Counted from the stretch's first letter, positions 1 through 9,038 are shown. The stretch: 43,967 nucleotides of DNA from Anaerolineae bacterium (GCA_026991225.1 JALXCB010000137.1:1-43967); one strand, 5' to 3'. Notes: generated by a model from the letters alone, not told the origin. A program made the numbers and translations.

Positions 1-828
1 ATTCCCAATGGGGATATCCTGGTCATTCCCTATGGCTCTGTCTTTTACGTTGTCGATATCAGCGACCCCGCTCATCCTGCCTGGCTCAGTTACAGCCATG
101 ATGCGGCTTACGAACTGAAGGCCATGGCCCTTTACGATCAGCGGGCTTACGGCCTGGGGCCGGATTCCTTCGAGATTTGGGACCTCCAGGACCCCTCCTC
201 GCCCCAGTTGTTGTACAGTATGTGGGATCAGTACCACCGCCTCTTTGCGGATATGCAGCAGATCGCGGTCGCCCGCAACCCCGCAGATGGCCGCATCTAC
301 GCCTACATGACCGGCGAGCCCCTCTGTTTCCACGACTGCGTAGGCAATGGCCTGGTTTTCATGGATGTGACCGACCCCTCCCAGCCCCAAATCGTCTATA
401 CTTCCCGGGACACAGGATGGACTCTTGCTGCGCAGGGAGAGTATCTCTATTGGGGTGAATTCTATGGGTATGTGGTGACTCTCCAACTTGCAAACCCACA
501 GGAGCCTGCAACCCTAAGTCGTTTTGATCTGCAAGGTTCCACGGCCACAGATATGGAGATCGTACAGAACCGCCTCTATCTGGCCCTAGGCCACGGAGAT
601 TACGGGAAGGTTCAGGTGCTGGATGTATCGGACAAAGCCTCGCCCGCGACCGTGGCCTTTTATGACGATGTCCAACATTGGATGAGCCTGGCCTATTCGG
701 AGGAAACAGGCTGCCTGTTCGTGGCAGAGCTTAGCCGCGGCCTGCGCATCCTTTGCGACATCAACGTCAATCCCCAACCCCCCGCCCATGTCTGGCTGCC
801 TATGGTGCAGGCCCGGTTTGAGCGATGA
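1..828 (+). CDS. LVIVD-repeat (beta-propeller-like) secreted protein, 5' end truncated by window edge
   Basis: Frame +1 is open from base 1 (IPNGDILVIPYGSVFYVVDISDPAHPAWL...); repeated V(V/L)DISDP.xP motifs; C-terminus VWLPMVQARFER identical to that of the next gene. Confidence 0.8.
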   Translation: MPNGDILVIPYGSVFYVVDISDPAHPAWLSYSHDAAYELKAMALYDQRAYGLGPDSFEIWDLQDPSSPQLLYSMWDQYHRLFADMQQIAVARNPADGRIYAYMTGEPLCFHDCVGNGLVFMDVTDPSQPQIVYTSRDTGWTLAAQGEYLYWGEFYGYVVTLQLANPQEPATLSRFDLQGSTATDMEIVQNRLYLALGHGDYGKVQVLDVSDKASPATVAFYDDVQHWMSLAYSEETGCLFVAELSRGLRILCDINVNPQPPAHVWLPMVQARFER

Positions 829-829
829 A

Positions 830-1035
830 GGCAGGAAGGCCAGAGGTCAGAGGTCAGAACCACAGAGGTCAGAGGCCAGAAGGCCAAAAGACCAGAAAGC
901 CAGAGGGCCAGAAGGTCAGAGGCCCGGCCCCCTGAACACTGAAAACTGAACACTGAACACTCCCCCACTCCCCCTAAACGCCCCATTGACAATTAGCCAT
1001 TGACAATTAGCCATTGACTATTCCCCAAAGGAGCC
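830..1035. repeat. Intergenic repeat J copy 1 (GGCCAGAGGTCAGA-type degenerate repeats plus CTGAACACTGAAAACTGAACACT and CCATTGACAATTAGCCATTGACAATT)
   Basis: Direct reading; second copy follows the next gene at about 2157-2350. Confidence 0.8.
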
Positions 1036-1039
1036 TCCC

Positions 1040-2155
1040 ATGAACCGCACGCATCTCCGCTTCCTCCCTCCCCTGCTGCTGGCCGCACTGCTGGCCCTCC
1101 TCCTGGCCGGGATGGCCGCGGCGGGCGGGCCGGGCGTCGGGCCCGCGGCCGCACCCCGCCTGGATCCCCCCGCGCCCGTCAACATCACCTTCGACAGCGA
1201 CGTCCTCTCCGTCGCCGTCCAGGGCGATTACGCGTATGTGGGGACGGAGAATGAAGAAACCGGATTGATCATCCTCGATATCTCCACTCCACTCAGGCCA
1301 GTAACCTTAGGGCATGCACGGGCTTTTGGTATTGAATCTATTGAATTTCTGGATGAACACACTTTAATTGTTTCTAACTATACCGGAATTGGCGTGTTGG
1401 ACGTCTCCAATCCTTATTATCCGGTTTGGATTTCGCCCATGACGGATTACGACGCCCCACCCTTTACCATCATGGCCATGAAATACTTCGACGGCTATCT
1501 GTATGTGGTGGGGGATAGAGGCTTCAGCATCTTCGACCTCCATGACTCCTCCTCTCCCCAGGTGGTGTATGCTGTGGAGGATCCCTATGACTGGTATCTT
1601 TACGACATCGATGTGGACATTCACCCAAACGACGGTCACACCTATGCCTATTTAGCCGGTGATACATACACGGGAGCGCAGTATTCCCTGGCATTTATTG
1701 ATGTTACTAATCCCGCAACTCCCACCATTGTCTATTCCACAGGCATATCAGCGGCTATGAGCTCTTTAGCGGTTCGGGAAAATCGTTTGTACTTGGGCTC
1801 GGCATCCTATGACTTTGCAGTCAGAGATATAACCACGCCTGCACATCCCGTATTGATGGGCGTCATCTCCTTACCAGACGTGGCCAATGCTATGGCTCTG
1901 GGAGTGGACAAAGTTTATACAGCGGGTTATGACACGCTGCTTACGGTGGACATTCAAGATCCAAGCCGACCCCAACTTGTCTTGGAACATGGTGACGTTC
2001 ATCCTAAATTTTCGATTGCTTTTTCCGCAGAGAAGAATTGCATCTTTTTGCCAGAAGGCGCATACGGCCTGCGCATTCTTTGCGAGGCCCAGGCCCAGCC
2101 GCGTCCGCCCTCCCTCGTCTGGCTGCCTATGGTGCAGGCCCGGTTTGAGCGATGA
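1040..2155 (+). CDS. LVIVD-repeat secreted protein, paralogue of the upstream gene
   Basis: Signal peptide (MNRTHLRFLPPLLLAALLALLLAGMAAAGG); repeats such as LIILDISTPLRPV, IGVLDVSNPYYPV, LAFIDVTNPATPT. Confidence 0.85.
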   Translation: MNRTHLRFLPPLLLAALLALLLAGMAAAGGPGVGPAAAPRLDPPAPVNITFDSDVLSVAVQGDYAYVGTENEETGLIILDISTPLRPVTLGHARAFGIESIEFLDEHTLIVSNYTGIGVLDVSNPYYPVWISPMTDYDAPPFTIMAMKYFDGYLYVVGDRGFSIFDLHDSSSPQVVYAVEDPYDWYLYDIDVDIHPNDGHTYAYLAGDTYTGAQYSLAFIDVTNPATPTIVYSTGISAAMSSLAVRENRLYLGSASYDFAVRDITTPAHPVLMGVISLPDVANAMALGVDKVYTAGYDTLLTVDIQDPSRPQLVLEHGDVHPKFSIAFSAEKNCIFLPEGAYGLRILCEAQAQPRPPSLVWLPMVQARFER

Positions 2156-2156
2156 A

Positions 2157-2350
2157 GGCAGGAAGGCCAGAGGTCAGAAGTCAGAACCACAGAGGTCAGA
2201 GGCCAGAAGGCCAGAGGGCCAGAGGCCAGAAGGCCAGAGGGCCAGAGAGGCAGAAGGCCAGCGCCCCCACCCTGAACACTGAAAACCGAACACTGAACAC
2301 TCCCCCATCTCCCCCGAACCCCCATTGACAATTGGCCATTGACAATTCCC
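2157..2350. repeat. Intergenic repeat J copy 2
   Basis: Same sequence blocks as 830-1035, also beginning directly after a stop codon. Confidence 0.8.
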
Positions 2351-2365
2351 CAAAGGCCATCCAAG

Positions 2366-3577
2366 TCACAACGCCCGGGCGGGGAAGTCGCCATCGGCCA
2401 CGGTGATGCGCAGATGCTGGCCCGGATGCGTCTTGCTCACCGAATCGATCACCCGCCCCTCGTCATCCTGCACCAGCGCGTAGCCGCGGGCGAGCACCGC
2501 TTTGGGATTGAGCGCGGTCAGGCGCTGGGCCAGCCCCTCCACCGCCATGCGACGCCCCTCCAGGCGGTGGGTCATGGCCGTGGATAGCCGTCGGCTGAGT
2601 TCGTCCACCAGCAGGCGCTGCTGGTCGATGCGGTAGAGAGGCGCATAGCGTTTGAGGATAGCCTGCAATTGGGCCACCTCCCGCCGTCGGGCCTCGATCT
2701 CCCCGGCCATGAGCTCATCCAGACGGGCCCGATAGGCTTCCAGCAGCCTGCGAAACTCGGCGATGTCGGGCGCGACCGCGGCCGCCGCGGCCGAAGGGGT
2801 GGGCGCGCGGTGGTCGGCCACGAAATCGACGATGGTGAAATCGGTCTCGTGGCCCACGCCCGTCACGATGGGCACGGGCGATTCGGCCACCATGCGGGCC
2901 ACGCCCTCGTCGTTGAACGCCCACAAGTCCTCGATGGAGCCGCCCCCGCGGGCGAGGATGATCACGTCGATGTCATCTCGCTGGTAGAGGGCGTAGAGCG
3001 CGGCGATGATGGCCGCGGGCGCTTCAGCGCCCTGCACCAGGCTGGGGACGACCAGCACGTCGGCCAGGGGCCAGCGCGTGCGCAGAACGCGCAGAATGTC
3101 GCGCAGGGCCGCGCCCGTGGCCGAGGTGACCACCGCGATGCGTCGCGGCAGCGGCGGCAGCGGGCGCTTGCGGGCCTCTTCGAACAGACCCTCCGCCTGC
3201 AACTGGCGCTTCAGCGCCTCGAACCGCTGGTACAGCTCGCCAACGCCCCCCTCCGGGCGCATGGCCCGCACGATGAATTGCAGACTCCCCCGCGGCGCGT
3301 AAAAATCGATATGCCCCGAAGCGATGACCCGCTGGCCGTTCTGCGGCAACTCATACAGCGCCGCGGCCCGTCCCCGCCACATGACGCAGGCGATCGCGGC
3401 ATCTTCATCTTTGAGGGAGAAGTACAGATGCCCGGACTTGGCCCGCACGAAATTGCTGATCTCCCCCACGACGGACACATCCGAGAGGATGATGTCGGTG
3501 CGGACGAGCTGGGTGATATGTTCGGCCAGTTGGCCGACGGTCAGGGCGGCGGGCGTGTCGAATAAAGACATGGGCAA
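2366..3577 (-). CDS. xseA: Exodeoxyribonuclease VII large subunit
   Basis: VVGEISNFVRAKSGHLYFSLKDEDAAIACVMWRG OB-fold; ILARGGGSIEDLWAFNDE...VTGVGHETDFTIVDFVADHRAPTPSAAA signature. Confidence 0.95.
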   Translation of the reverse strand: MPMSLFDTPAALTVGQLAEHITQLVRTDIILSDVSVVGEISNFVRAKSGHLYFSLKDEDAAIACVMWRGRAAALYELPQNGQRVIASGHIDFYAPRGSLQFIVRAMRPEGGVGELYQRFEALKRQLQAEGLFEEARKRPLPPLPRRIAVVTSATGAALRDILRVLRTRWPLADVLVVPSLVQGAEAPAAIIAALYALYQRDDIDVIILARGGGSIEDLWAFNDEGVARMVAESPVPIVTGVGHETDFTIVDFVADHRAPTPSAAAAAVAPDIAEFRRLLEAYRARLDELMAGEIEARRREVAQLQAILKRYAPLYRIDQQRLLVDELSRRLSTAMTHRLEGRRMAVEGLAQRLTALNPKAVLARGYALVQDDEGRVIDSVSKTHPGQHLRITVADGDFPARAL

Positions 3578-3601
3578 CGTGCGAAGTCGGGGGGCGAGAG
3601 G

Positions 3602-4546
3602 TCAGCTTGAGAATCGGGACGACGAGGTGATGGCGGGCGGCAGATGAATCCGCAGCCCGCGATGCACGCTTTCGAGGGTTAGGGGTGTCACGCCCAGGGG
3701 ATCGCCATCGAGATGATAGGGTTGGGGCGGGTCCGCGAGGATCTCGACGCGGCGCGCCTGGCGACGCACCACGCCCGCGGGCCGACGCTTGGGCTGGATG
3801 ATCAGGCGCACGGCGCTGAGGGCGAGCTTTATTTTGGATGGATCGGTGAAAATCAGCAAATCCATCAGCCCGTCGTCGATTCTGGCGTCGGGGTTGAGAT
3901 GGAAGTAGCGGGCGTAGAGACGGATATTCGCGGCCACCACCAGCGGAAAACGTCCCAGGATCACTTCTTCGTCATCCAACACCAAGCGCACCCTTCCTGC
4001 CTGATAATGCAAGAGGGTGCTGACGGCGGTGGCGCCATAGGAGAACAGAGGCGCCCGGCGTTTGAACGCGAGCTGCGATTCCACCTCCTCCGTCACCCGC
4101 GCGTCCAGCCCCACGCCCGCCCAGGAGAGAAAGTGATGCCCGTTGGCTTTGCCCACATCGATGCGCACGGGTTCGTTCTGAATGATGATGCGCGCGGCCC
4201 GGGCGGGGGCGTCGTCGCCGGGCGATTTGGGAAAGGGCAGCCCCATCTCTCGGGCGAACACGTTGCCCGTGCCCATGGGGATGATCCCCAGCGACACATC
4301 ATGCCCGCCCGCGTGCAACATGCCGTCCACCGTCTGCCCGATGGAGCCGTCGCCGCCCGCCACGACGATGGTGGGCCAGCCCGCTTCCACGGCCTGGGCC
4401 GCCAGCGCCCGGGCGTGGCCCTTGCGCTTCGTCACCCACACATCCACCTCCCACCCCGCCTCCTCGAACGCCTGCACCGCCCGGGCGAATGCGAATTGTC
4501 GCTGCGGGCTGCCAGAGATGGGATTGCGAATGATGACGGCTTTCAT
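3602..4546 (-). CDS. Diacylglycerol/YegS-type lipid kinase family protein
   Basis: MKAVIIRNPISGSPQRQ...TIVVAGGDGSIGQTVDGML...LGIIPMGTGNVFAREMGLP. The ORF track start (4759) extends into repeat F; Met at 4546 is the likely start. Confidence 0.88.
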   Translation of the reverse strand: MKAVIIRNPISGSPQRQFAFARAVQAFEEAGWEVDVWVTKRKGHARALAAQAVEAGWPTIVVAGGDGSIGQTVDGMLHAGGHDVSLGIIPMGTGNVFAREMGLPFPKSPGDDAPARAARIIIQNEPVRIDVGKANGHHFLSWAGVGLDARVTEEVESQLAFKRRAPLFSYGATAVSTLLHYQAGRVRLVLDDEEVILGRFPLVVAANIRLYARYFHLNPDARIDDGLMDLLIFTDPSKIKLALSAVRLIIQPKRRPAGVVRRQARRVEILADPPQPYHLDGDPLGVTPLTLESVHRGLRIHLPPAITSSSRFSS

Positions 4547-4554
4547 GTGATGAT

Positions 4555-4757
4555 TGCTTTGAAACATTGCGTCCGCTTGCAAAAGCAACTCGAAGCCCAC
4601 GTTGGGCGAGCTTGCCACGGGCGTAATGCGTAACCCGTAATCCGTGAGGTCGTTACGCATCACGCATTGCGCATTACGTGCTTGGCTTCCCGCGCCGCCC
4701 TGGCAGCGGGGCATTTTCGTTGGTGTTGACGAGCCGTCGCTCGGGCCGCCTTGTTGC
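4555..4757. repeat. Palindromic intergenic element F copy 1
   Basis: GTTGGGCGAGCTTGCCACGGGCGTAATGCGTAACCCGTAATCCGTGAGGTCGTTACGCATCACGCATTGCGCATTACGTGCTTGGCTTCCCGCGCCGCCCTGGC; same boxes at six other intergenic loci. Confidence 0.8.
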
Positions 4758-4766
4758 ATCCGGCCA

Positions 4767-4796
4767 TTGCCATTTACTGAAAAATCATGCTAAACT
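4767..4796 (+). promoter_or_regulatory. Predicted sigma70-type promoter for tRNA-Arg
   Basis: TTGCCA - 18 nt - TAAACT, about 55 nt before the tRNA. Confidence 0.5.
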
Positions 4797-4850
4797 AGGA
4801 GCGGTGAATACGCAAGTTTTTGGTTGTGATGCGCCCTCTCTCGAAGATGC

Positions 4851-4926
4851 GCCCCCGTAGCTCAGTGGACAGAGCGAGGGTTTCCTAAACCCTGCGTCGC
4901 AGGTTCGAGTCCTGCCGGGGGCGCCA
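4851..4926 (+). tRNA. tRNA-Arg (anticodon CCT), CCA encoded
   Basis: Cloverleaf: GCCCCCG/CGGGGGC acceptor, GCTC/GAGC D stem, AGGGT-TTCCTAA-ACCCT anticodon arm, GCAGG-TTCGAGT-CCTGC T arm, GCCA 3' end. Confidence 0.96.
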
Positions 4927-4999
4927 GTTTTTTGAAGATGGACCTCACGCGAAGTCGCTAAGGCGCAAAGGGAAAAAGAGGCCAAAATTCCTTAGTGCA

Positions 5000-5325
5000 C
5001 GTCCAGAAATTAGTTCCCGTTTTTGTGCTCACCGACTCAAGTCGTGCGCTTCAGGCCTGCGGCCAGACCCCCTCTTCATCTCCCCCGCAAGCGGGGGAGA
5101 ACAGCGGAAGGGGATCAGATGACGGCCTCCGCCGTCCAAAACGATGACAAACAAAAAGGTCGCCGAAGGGCGACCACCGGCGCCATCGAATCCTCCTTCC
5201 TTATTTCCTCCCCCGCCCGTCTCGAAGCGGGGGAGGAAGCAAAGGAGGGGGCTTGCGCCTAAAGAGCCCGAGTTCACTCGGCCAGTGTCGCGGCGAAAAA
5301 GGGAAGCTATTTTTAGACGCTCACT
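5000..5325. repeat. Element E copy 3 (hairpin-array repeat with extra modules)
   Basis: CCGACTCAAGTCG, CTCCCCCGCAAGCGGGGGAG, GACGGCCTCCGCCGTC, GGTCGCCGAAGGGCGACC, CCTCCCCCGC...GCGGGGGAGG, CCGAGTTCACTCGG hairpins in series. Confidence 0.8.
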
Positions 5326-5351
5326 TAGCGATTTTGCGCCTGCCTTGAAAA

Positions 5352-5452
5352 TAGAGTTTGGTAGACCGGGAACCCCGTAGACCAGTCGACCGGGAGGGTG
5401 AGTGCCGCGGCCCGGTTTTCCTGATTTTCTGGTTTACCGGGTTACATGGCTA
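5352..5452. repeat. Palindromic repeat G copy 1 (GGTAGACCGGG / CCGGTTTACC type)
   Basis: TTTGGTAGACCGGGAACCCCGTAGACC...GGTTTACCGGGTTACATGGCTACG; related copies at 10038 and 43715. Confidence 0.65.
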
Positions 5453-5505
5453 CGCTCCTGCCATCTTTTCTATGCCCCTGCCCTGGCAGTTTTTTCGCTC
5501 TTCAA

Positions 5506-6303
5506 ATGAATCCCGCATCCCTGGTCATTGTCATTCTCAACTGCCGTCTGCCAGCGCCCGAAGGAGAGATCGCGTCAGGGGTCGTGATCATCGAGGATGG
5601 CGTTGTGGCTGCAACGGGCAGAGATTTCCTGCTGGCGCTGCCGCCTGACGCCATCCTTATCGACGCGGAGCGGGGTCTGGTGGGAATGGGGAAGAAAGAC
5701 GCCGAGGAATTGGGCCCTATTGTCATTGGCGCGCCTGCGGATATCGTCTGCCGATCCCGATTCGGGGAGACGGTTTGGGCGATGGAGGCGGGCGTCATCG
5801 TGGCTCCTGGCGAGGGTGCGCATCAGGCCATGATTTGGAAAGCGTGGCGGGAAAGAGCTATCCGACGGATCATGGATATCCTGGCCCGGCGGGAGGAGCA
5901 CATAGAGGTCACGCTCGTGGATTCGGAGGCGTCGGGCGAGGATATCGTATGGCTTTTCCGCGACGCCCGGGATGACGTGCAGCGCTTGACCATCCGCGTC
6001 GTTCCCTCCCTGCTTTCTGAGCCCCGGCGCATCTTCTTCCTCGATGAGGCGTCCGCGGGCCATCTGCCCGAGGCTGATGTGCACAGCGCCCGGGCGCATT
6101 GGTGGTTCTATCTGCACGCGGGCGATGGCGCGTGCTATTGCCTGCCCACCCGCGCCCTCCAACGATGGCTACGCGCCCACGCGGCAGACTATCCTTTGAC
6201 CGCCACCCTCACGCCCGGCGCGGCGCAACCCCTGCAAGGTCGGGCCGTCCCCATCGACCAACTCCAGGCGGCCATTCTCCGCATGCGCGTGCTGTTGCTT
6301 TGA
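5506..6303 (+). CDS. Amidohydrolase-like composite-domain protein apparently lacking the TIM barrel, with an uncharacterised C-terminal region
   Basis: N-term VIVILNCRLPAPEGEIASGVVIIEDGVVAATGR...ILIDAERGLV resembles the amidohydrolase N-terminal beta-sandwich; followed directly by GPIVIGAPADIVCRSRFGETVWAMEAGVIV, resembling the C-terminal part. The upstream Met at 5446 is less likely. Confidence 0.55.
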   Translation: MNPASLVIVILNCRLPAPEGEIASGVVIIEDGVVAATGRDFLLALPPDAILIDAERGLVGMGKKDAEELGPIVIGAPADIVCRSRFGETVWAMEAGVIVAPGEGAHQAMIWKAWRERAIRRIMDILARREEHIEVTLVDSEASGEDIVWLFRDARDDVQRLTIRVVPSLLSEPRRIFFLDEASAGHLPEADVHSARAHWWFYLHAGDGACYCLPTRALQRWLRAHAADYPLTATLTPGAAQPLQGRAVPIDQLQAAILRMRVLLL

Positions 6304-6490
6304 AAATAGGATTCGGATCAGGATTAGGATTAAGATCGCCAGGCCGACGTTGGGCGAGACGGCAACGGGCGTGATGCGTGACAACGTGAAACGTGAGATC
6401 GTTACGCATCACGCATTACGTGACTGGCTTCCCGCGCCGTCCTGGCTGCGAAGTGTTTTTCATTCGTATCGGCGCTGGCTTGCCCGCCTG
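6299..6490. repeat. Palindromic intergenic element F copy 2
   Basis: GTTGGGCGAGACGGCAACGGGCGTGATGCGTGACAACGTGAAACGTGAGATCGTTACGCATCACGCATTACGTGACTGGCTTCCCGCGCCGTCCTGGC. Confidence 0.8.
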
Positions 6491-6516
6491 CCATCTTATG
6501 TCCTATCCCCGACGCC

Positions 6517-7851
6517 TCAGAACACCTCCAGGGTGCGGGCGATGTAGGGAAATACGGTGACGTCATACCCCTGCCATAGCTCCTCGGGAGCGACGATGAT
6601 GATGCGCCAGCGCTGGTTGGCCGCGTTGAAGACGATGATGCGCACATGGGCGGTATGCCCGGTTTTGGCGTAGGTGGTGATGGCTTCGGAGACCTGCCCT
6701 TTGACGTTGGCAATCTCGAACTCGGTCGCGGATGTCCAGTTTTCGGGCTCGGTCAGGCCACCGGGAATGATGGAGGAGGACGCGATCTCCGTGGTGAGCG
6801 CGGTTTTGGCCTGGCGCATGGTCCAGCTCAGGGGCGCGTTGGGCGAGCCTTCCAGCCGGGAGATGGCGTAGATGCTGCGGTCGCCCGTCGTCTCGTCTTT
6901 GGTCAGCAGCGCGGTGCGATAGGGGTGCGCATACTCTTGCAATTTCCATCCCGGCGGGACGCAGAAGCTGACGCCCCAGACGAAGACCGCCTCCTGTCTG
7001 CCCTCACAGATGCTGGGGAGGGTGGGCATGGGCGTAGGAGTCGGCGTAGAGGCGAAGGGGGCCGGGGTGGCGGTCGCACCGCTCGAACTCGCCGGGGGCG
7101 CCGCGCCCGTCAACACGGGCATGATGCGCACTTCCTGGTCCTTTCCCGTCTCCGCAGGTTGGGTTGGCGACGCCGCGAGGGAGCGCGTGGCCGTGACCGG
7201 AGGGCGAGTGGATGCCGTCGCTGGCACCAGGATCACGGTTCCCACGGGCAGCTTATTGGGGTTCGGGAAGTTATTGAGTTTCTGTAATGTCCCCACCGAA
7301 GTGTTGAATTTGCGGGCGATGCTGGAAAGGGTGTCGCCCGGCCGCACCTTGTACGGTTTCGTGCCCGGTTTGGGCGCGGGGGTGGAGGGTCTTGTGGAGG
7401 ATGGCCGCCTGGGCACCTTCAACTCCTGCCCTATCGCCAGCTTCGAGGGATCACTGATTCCGTTGATCCGCTGTAATGCCGGAACCGTGGTGTTGTATCG
7501 CTTGGCGATGCGATAAAGGGTGTCGCCTTTCTTGACGACGTAAATTGTGTAGGGCGTTGTGACGACGGTGGGGCGGGAAGCGGGCGTCGTCAATGAGGAA
7601 GATGCCGCCCTGGTGGGAGTTCGGGCCGGGCCGGGCGTGGATGTGGCGTTGCGTTTGGTCGTGGCCAATGGCCTGGCCACAGTCACAGTATGGGCGACTC
7701 TGGGCGTGGCGGAAGCCAGCGCCTGGGTGTTGGTCGTGCGCGGCGTCGTTTGCAGGGGGATCTTGTCTACGTAGGAGGCGATCTGGTCGCGTCCCAAAAA
7801 GAGCAGCAGGCCAACGCCGAGAACAACCCAAAACCAGATGGAGCGAAACAT
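6517..7851 (-). CDS. Membrane-anchored protein with two LysM domains
   Basis: YVVKKGDTLYRIAKRYNTTVPALQRINGISDPSKLAIGQELKVP and YKVRPGDTLSSIARKFNTSVGTLQKLNNFPNPNKLPVGTVILVP; N-terminal TM MFRSIWFWVVLGVGLLLFL. Confidence 0.9.
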   Translation of the reverse strand: MFRSIWFWVVLGVGLLLFLGRDQIASYVDKIPLQTTPRTTNTQALASATPRVAHTVTVARPLATTKRNATSTPGPARTPTRAASSSLTTPASRPTVVTTPYTIYVVKKGDTLYRIAKRYNTTVPALQRINGISDPSKLAIGQELKVPRRPSSTRPSTPAPKPGTKPYKVRPGDTLSSIARKFNTSVGTLQKLNNFPNPNKLPVGTVILVPATASTRPPVTATRSLAASPTQPAETGKDQEVRIMPVLTGAAPPASSSGATATPAPFASTPTPTPMPTLPSICEGRQEAVFVWGVSFCVPPGWKLQEYAHPYRTALLTKDETTGDRSIYAISRLEGSPNAPLSWTMRQAKTALTTEIASSSIIPGGLTEPENWTSATEFEIANVKGQVSEAITTYAKTGHTAHVRIIVFNAANQRWRIIIVAPEELWQGYDVTVFPYIARTLEVF

Positions 7852-7959
7852 GATGGGATTGTTTGGGGGGAGAAATGCGAGGATGGGGGACGGAGAGGCC
7901 GAAGAGGCCCCTTCAAGCTTATCATGGACGGGCGGACAGGTCAAACATGGCGAACAACC

Positions 7960-8173
7960 GGGTGCGTTTCAAAATTGGGGTGCACTAGCCGACTCAAGTC
8001 GGGCGCTTCAGGCCTGCGGCCAGTGGACGGCCTCCGCCGTCCATTTTCACCGTATGCAACAGGTCGACGAAGGTCGACCACTGGCGCGAAGCGCCCAAAA
8101 AGCCCGAGTTTACTCGGCCGGTGCTTGGCGACGAATCGACGATGATTTTTTGCCCCCAAATTGAAACACACCC
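7960..8173. mobile_element. Candidate MITE, family E copy 1 (214 bp), flanked by 8-bp direct repeat GAACAACC
   Basis: TIRs GGGTGCGTTTCAAAATTGGGG / CCCCCAAATTGAAACACACCC; GAACAACC at 7952-7959 and 8174-8181; six internal perfect hairpins. Confidence 0.85.
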
Positions 8174-8216
8174 GAACAACCTGGTGATTTTCGGGAAAAC
8201 TTCACCAAAAATGCTA

Positions 8217-8245
8217 TTGGCGAATCAGGAAAACCGTGCTATACT
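8217..8245 (+). promoter_or_regulatory. Predicted sigma70-type promoter for hpf
   Basis: TTGGCG - 17 nt - TATACT. Confidence 0.6.
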
Positions 8246-8465
8246 AGGATAAGGAGTTAGTGTAGTGATGCCCGAACGACGACGCATTTCGGTATGTAGC
8301 AACGACACAGGCACGAGGGTTCAAGGGCGAAGTGTGTGCATATGCGCTTTGTTCGCGGCTCCGAATCCGGAACCGTTGTCGTAACGCGTCCTGCACCCGA
8401 ACTCTTATCATCCTCTGGCCTGACGCATCACGAGATGGCCGGATATTTCAAAGGAGAGTCTCACC

Positions 8466-9038
8466 ATGATGAACCTGATCATCCAAACCCACAACGTAGA
8501 ATTGACCGACTGGTTGAGACAGTATGTCGAGAAGAAGATCGGGCGGTTGGAGCGGTATTTGCCTGATATCGACGAGATCAGGGTCGAGCTTCGTGAGGAG
8601 AGCACTCGTAGCGCCTCGGATAGGGCTGTCGCCCAAGTGACTGTTCGCAGCCGCCGCACCATTTTGCGGGCGGAGGAACGCACTGGCGATATGTTCGCCT
8701 CCATCGACGCAGTCGCGGACAAGCTCGAGCGTCGCATTCGTCGTTTCAAGGGCAAGCGGGCCCGCAACCACAAGCGAGCCATTGCCGAGGCCAACACGTT
8801 CGAGGAATCCCTTGCTCCTGTTGCTGAAATGGTCGAGGAAGAGGAAATGCCCGAGGCCGCGATTGTGCGCCGCAAGCGCTTCGAGGTCTATCCCATGGAC
8901 GCCCTGGAGGCGGTGGAGCAGATGGAGCTGCTGGGGCATGACTTCTTCGTCTTTCTGAATGCCGAAACCGGCCAGATCAACGTCCTCTATCGCCGCCGCA
9001 CGGGCGATTATGGATTGATCGAGCCGGTTGTCGCCTGA
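8466..9038 (+). CDS. hpf: Long-form ribosome hibernation promoting factor
   Basis: MNLIIQTHNVELTDWLRQYVEKKIGRLERYLPDI...; C-terminal YPMDALEAVEQMELLGHDFFVFLNAETGQINVLYRRRTGDYGLIEP. Confidence 0.95.
   Translation: MMNLIIQTHNVELTDWLRQYVEKKIGRLERYLPDIDEIRVELREESTRSASDRAVAQVTVRSRRTILRAEERTGDMFASIDAVADKLERRIRRFKGKRARNHKRAIAEANTFEESLAPVAEMVEEEEMPEAAIVRRKRFEVYPMDALEAVEQMELLGHDFFVFLNAETGQINVLYRRRTGDYGLIEPVVA

Noticed and set aside
830-1035. Possible CRISPR-like array of GGCCAGAGGTCAGA repeats
   Set aside because: Units are short, degenerate and contiguous with no unique spacers; no cas genes. The 7-mer arrays of family F were rejected as CRISPR for the same reason.
4547-4759. N-terminal extension of the YegS-like ORF (RNAQCVMRNDLTDYGLRITPVASSPNVGFELLLQ)
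   Set aside because: It is translated repeat F; the conserved domain begins at MKAVIIRNP.
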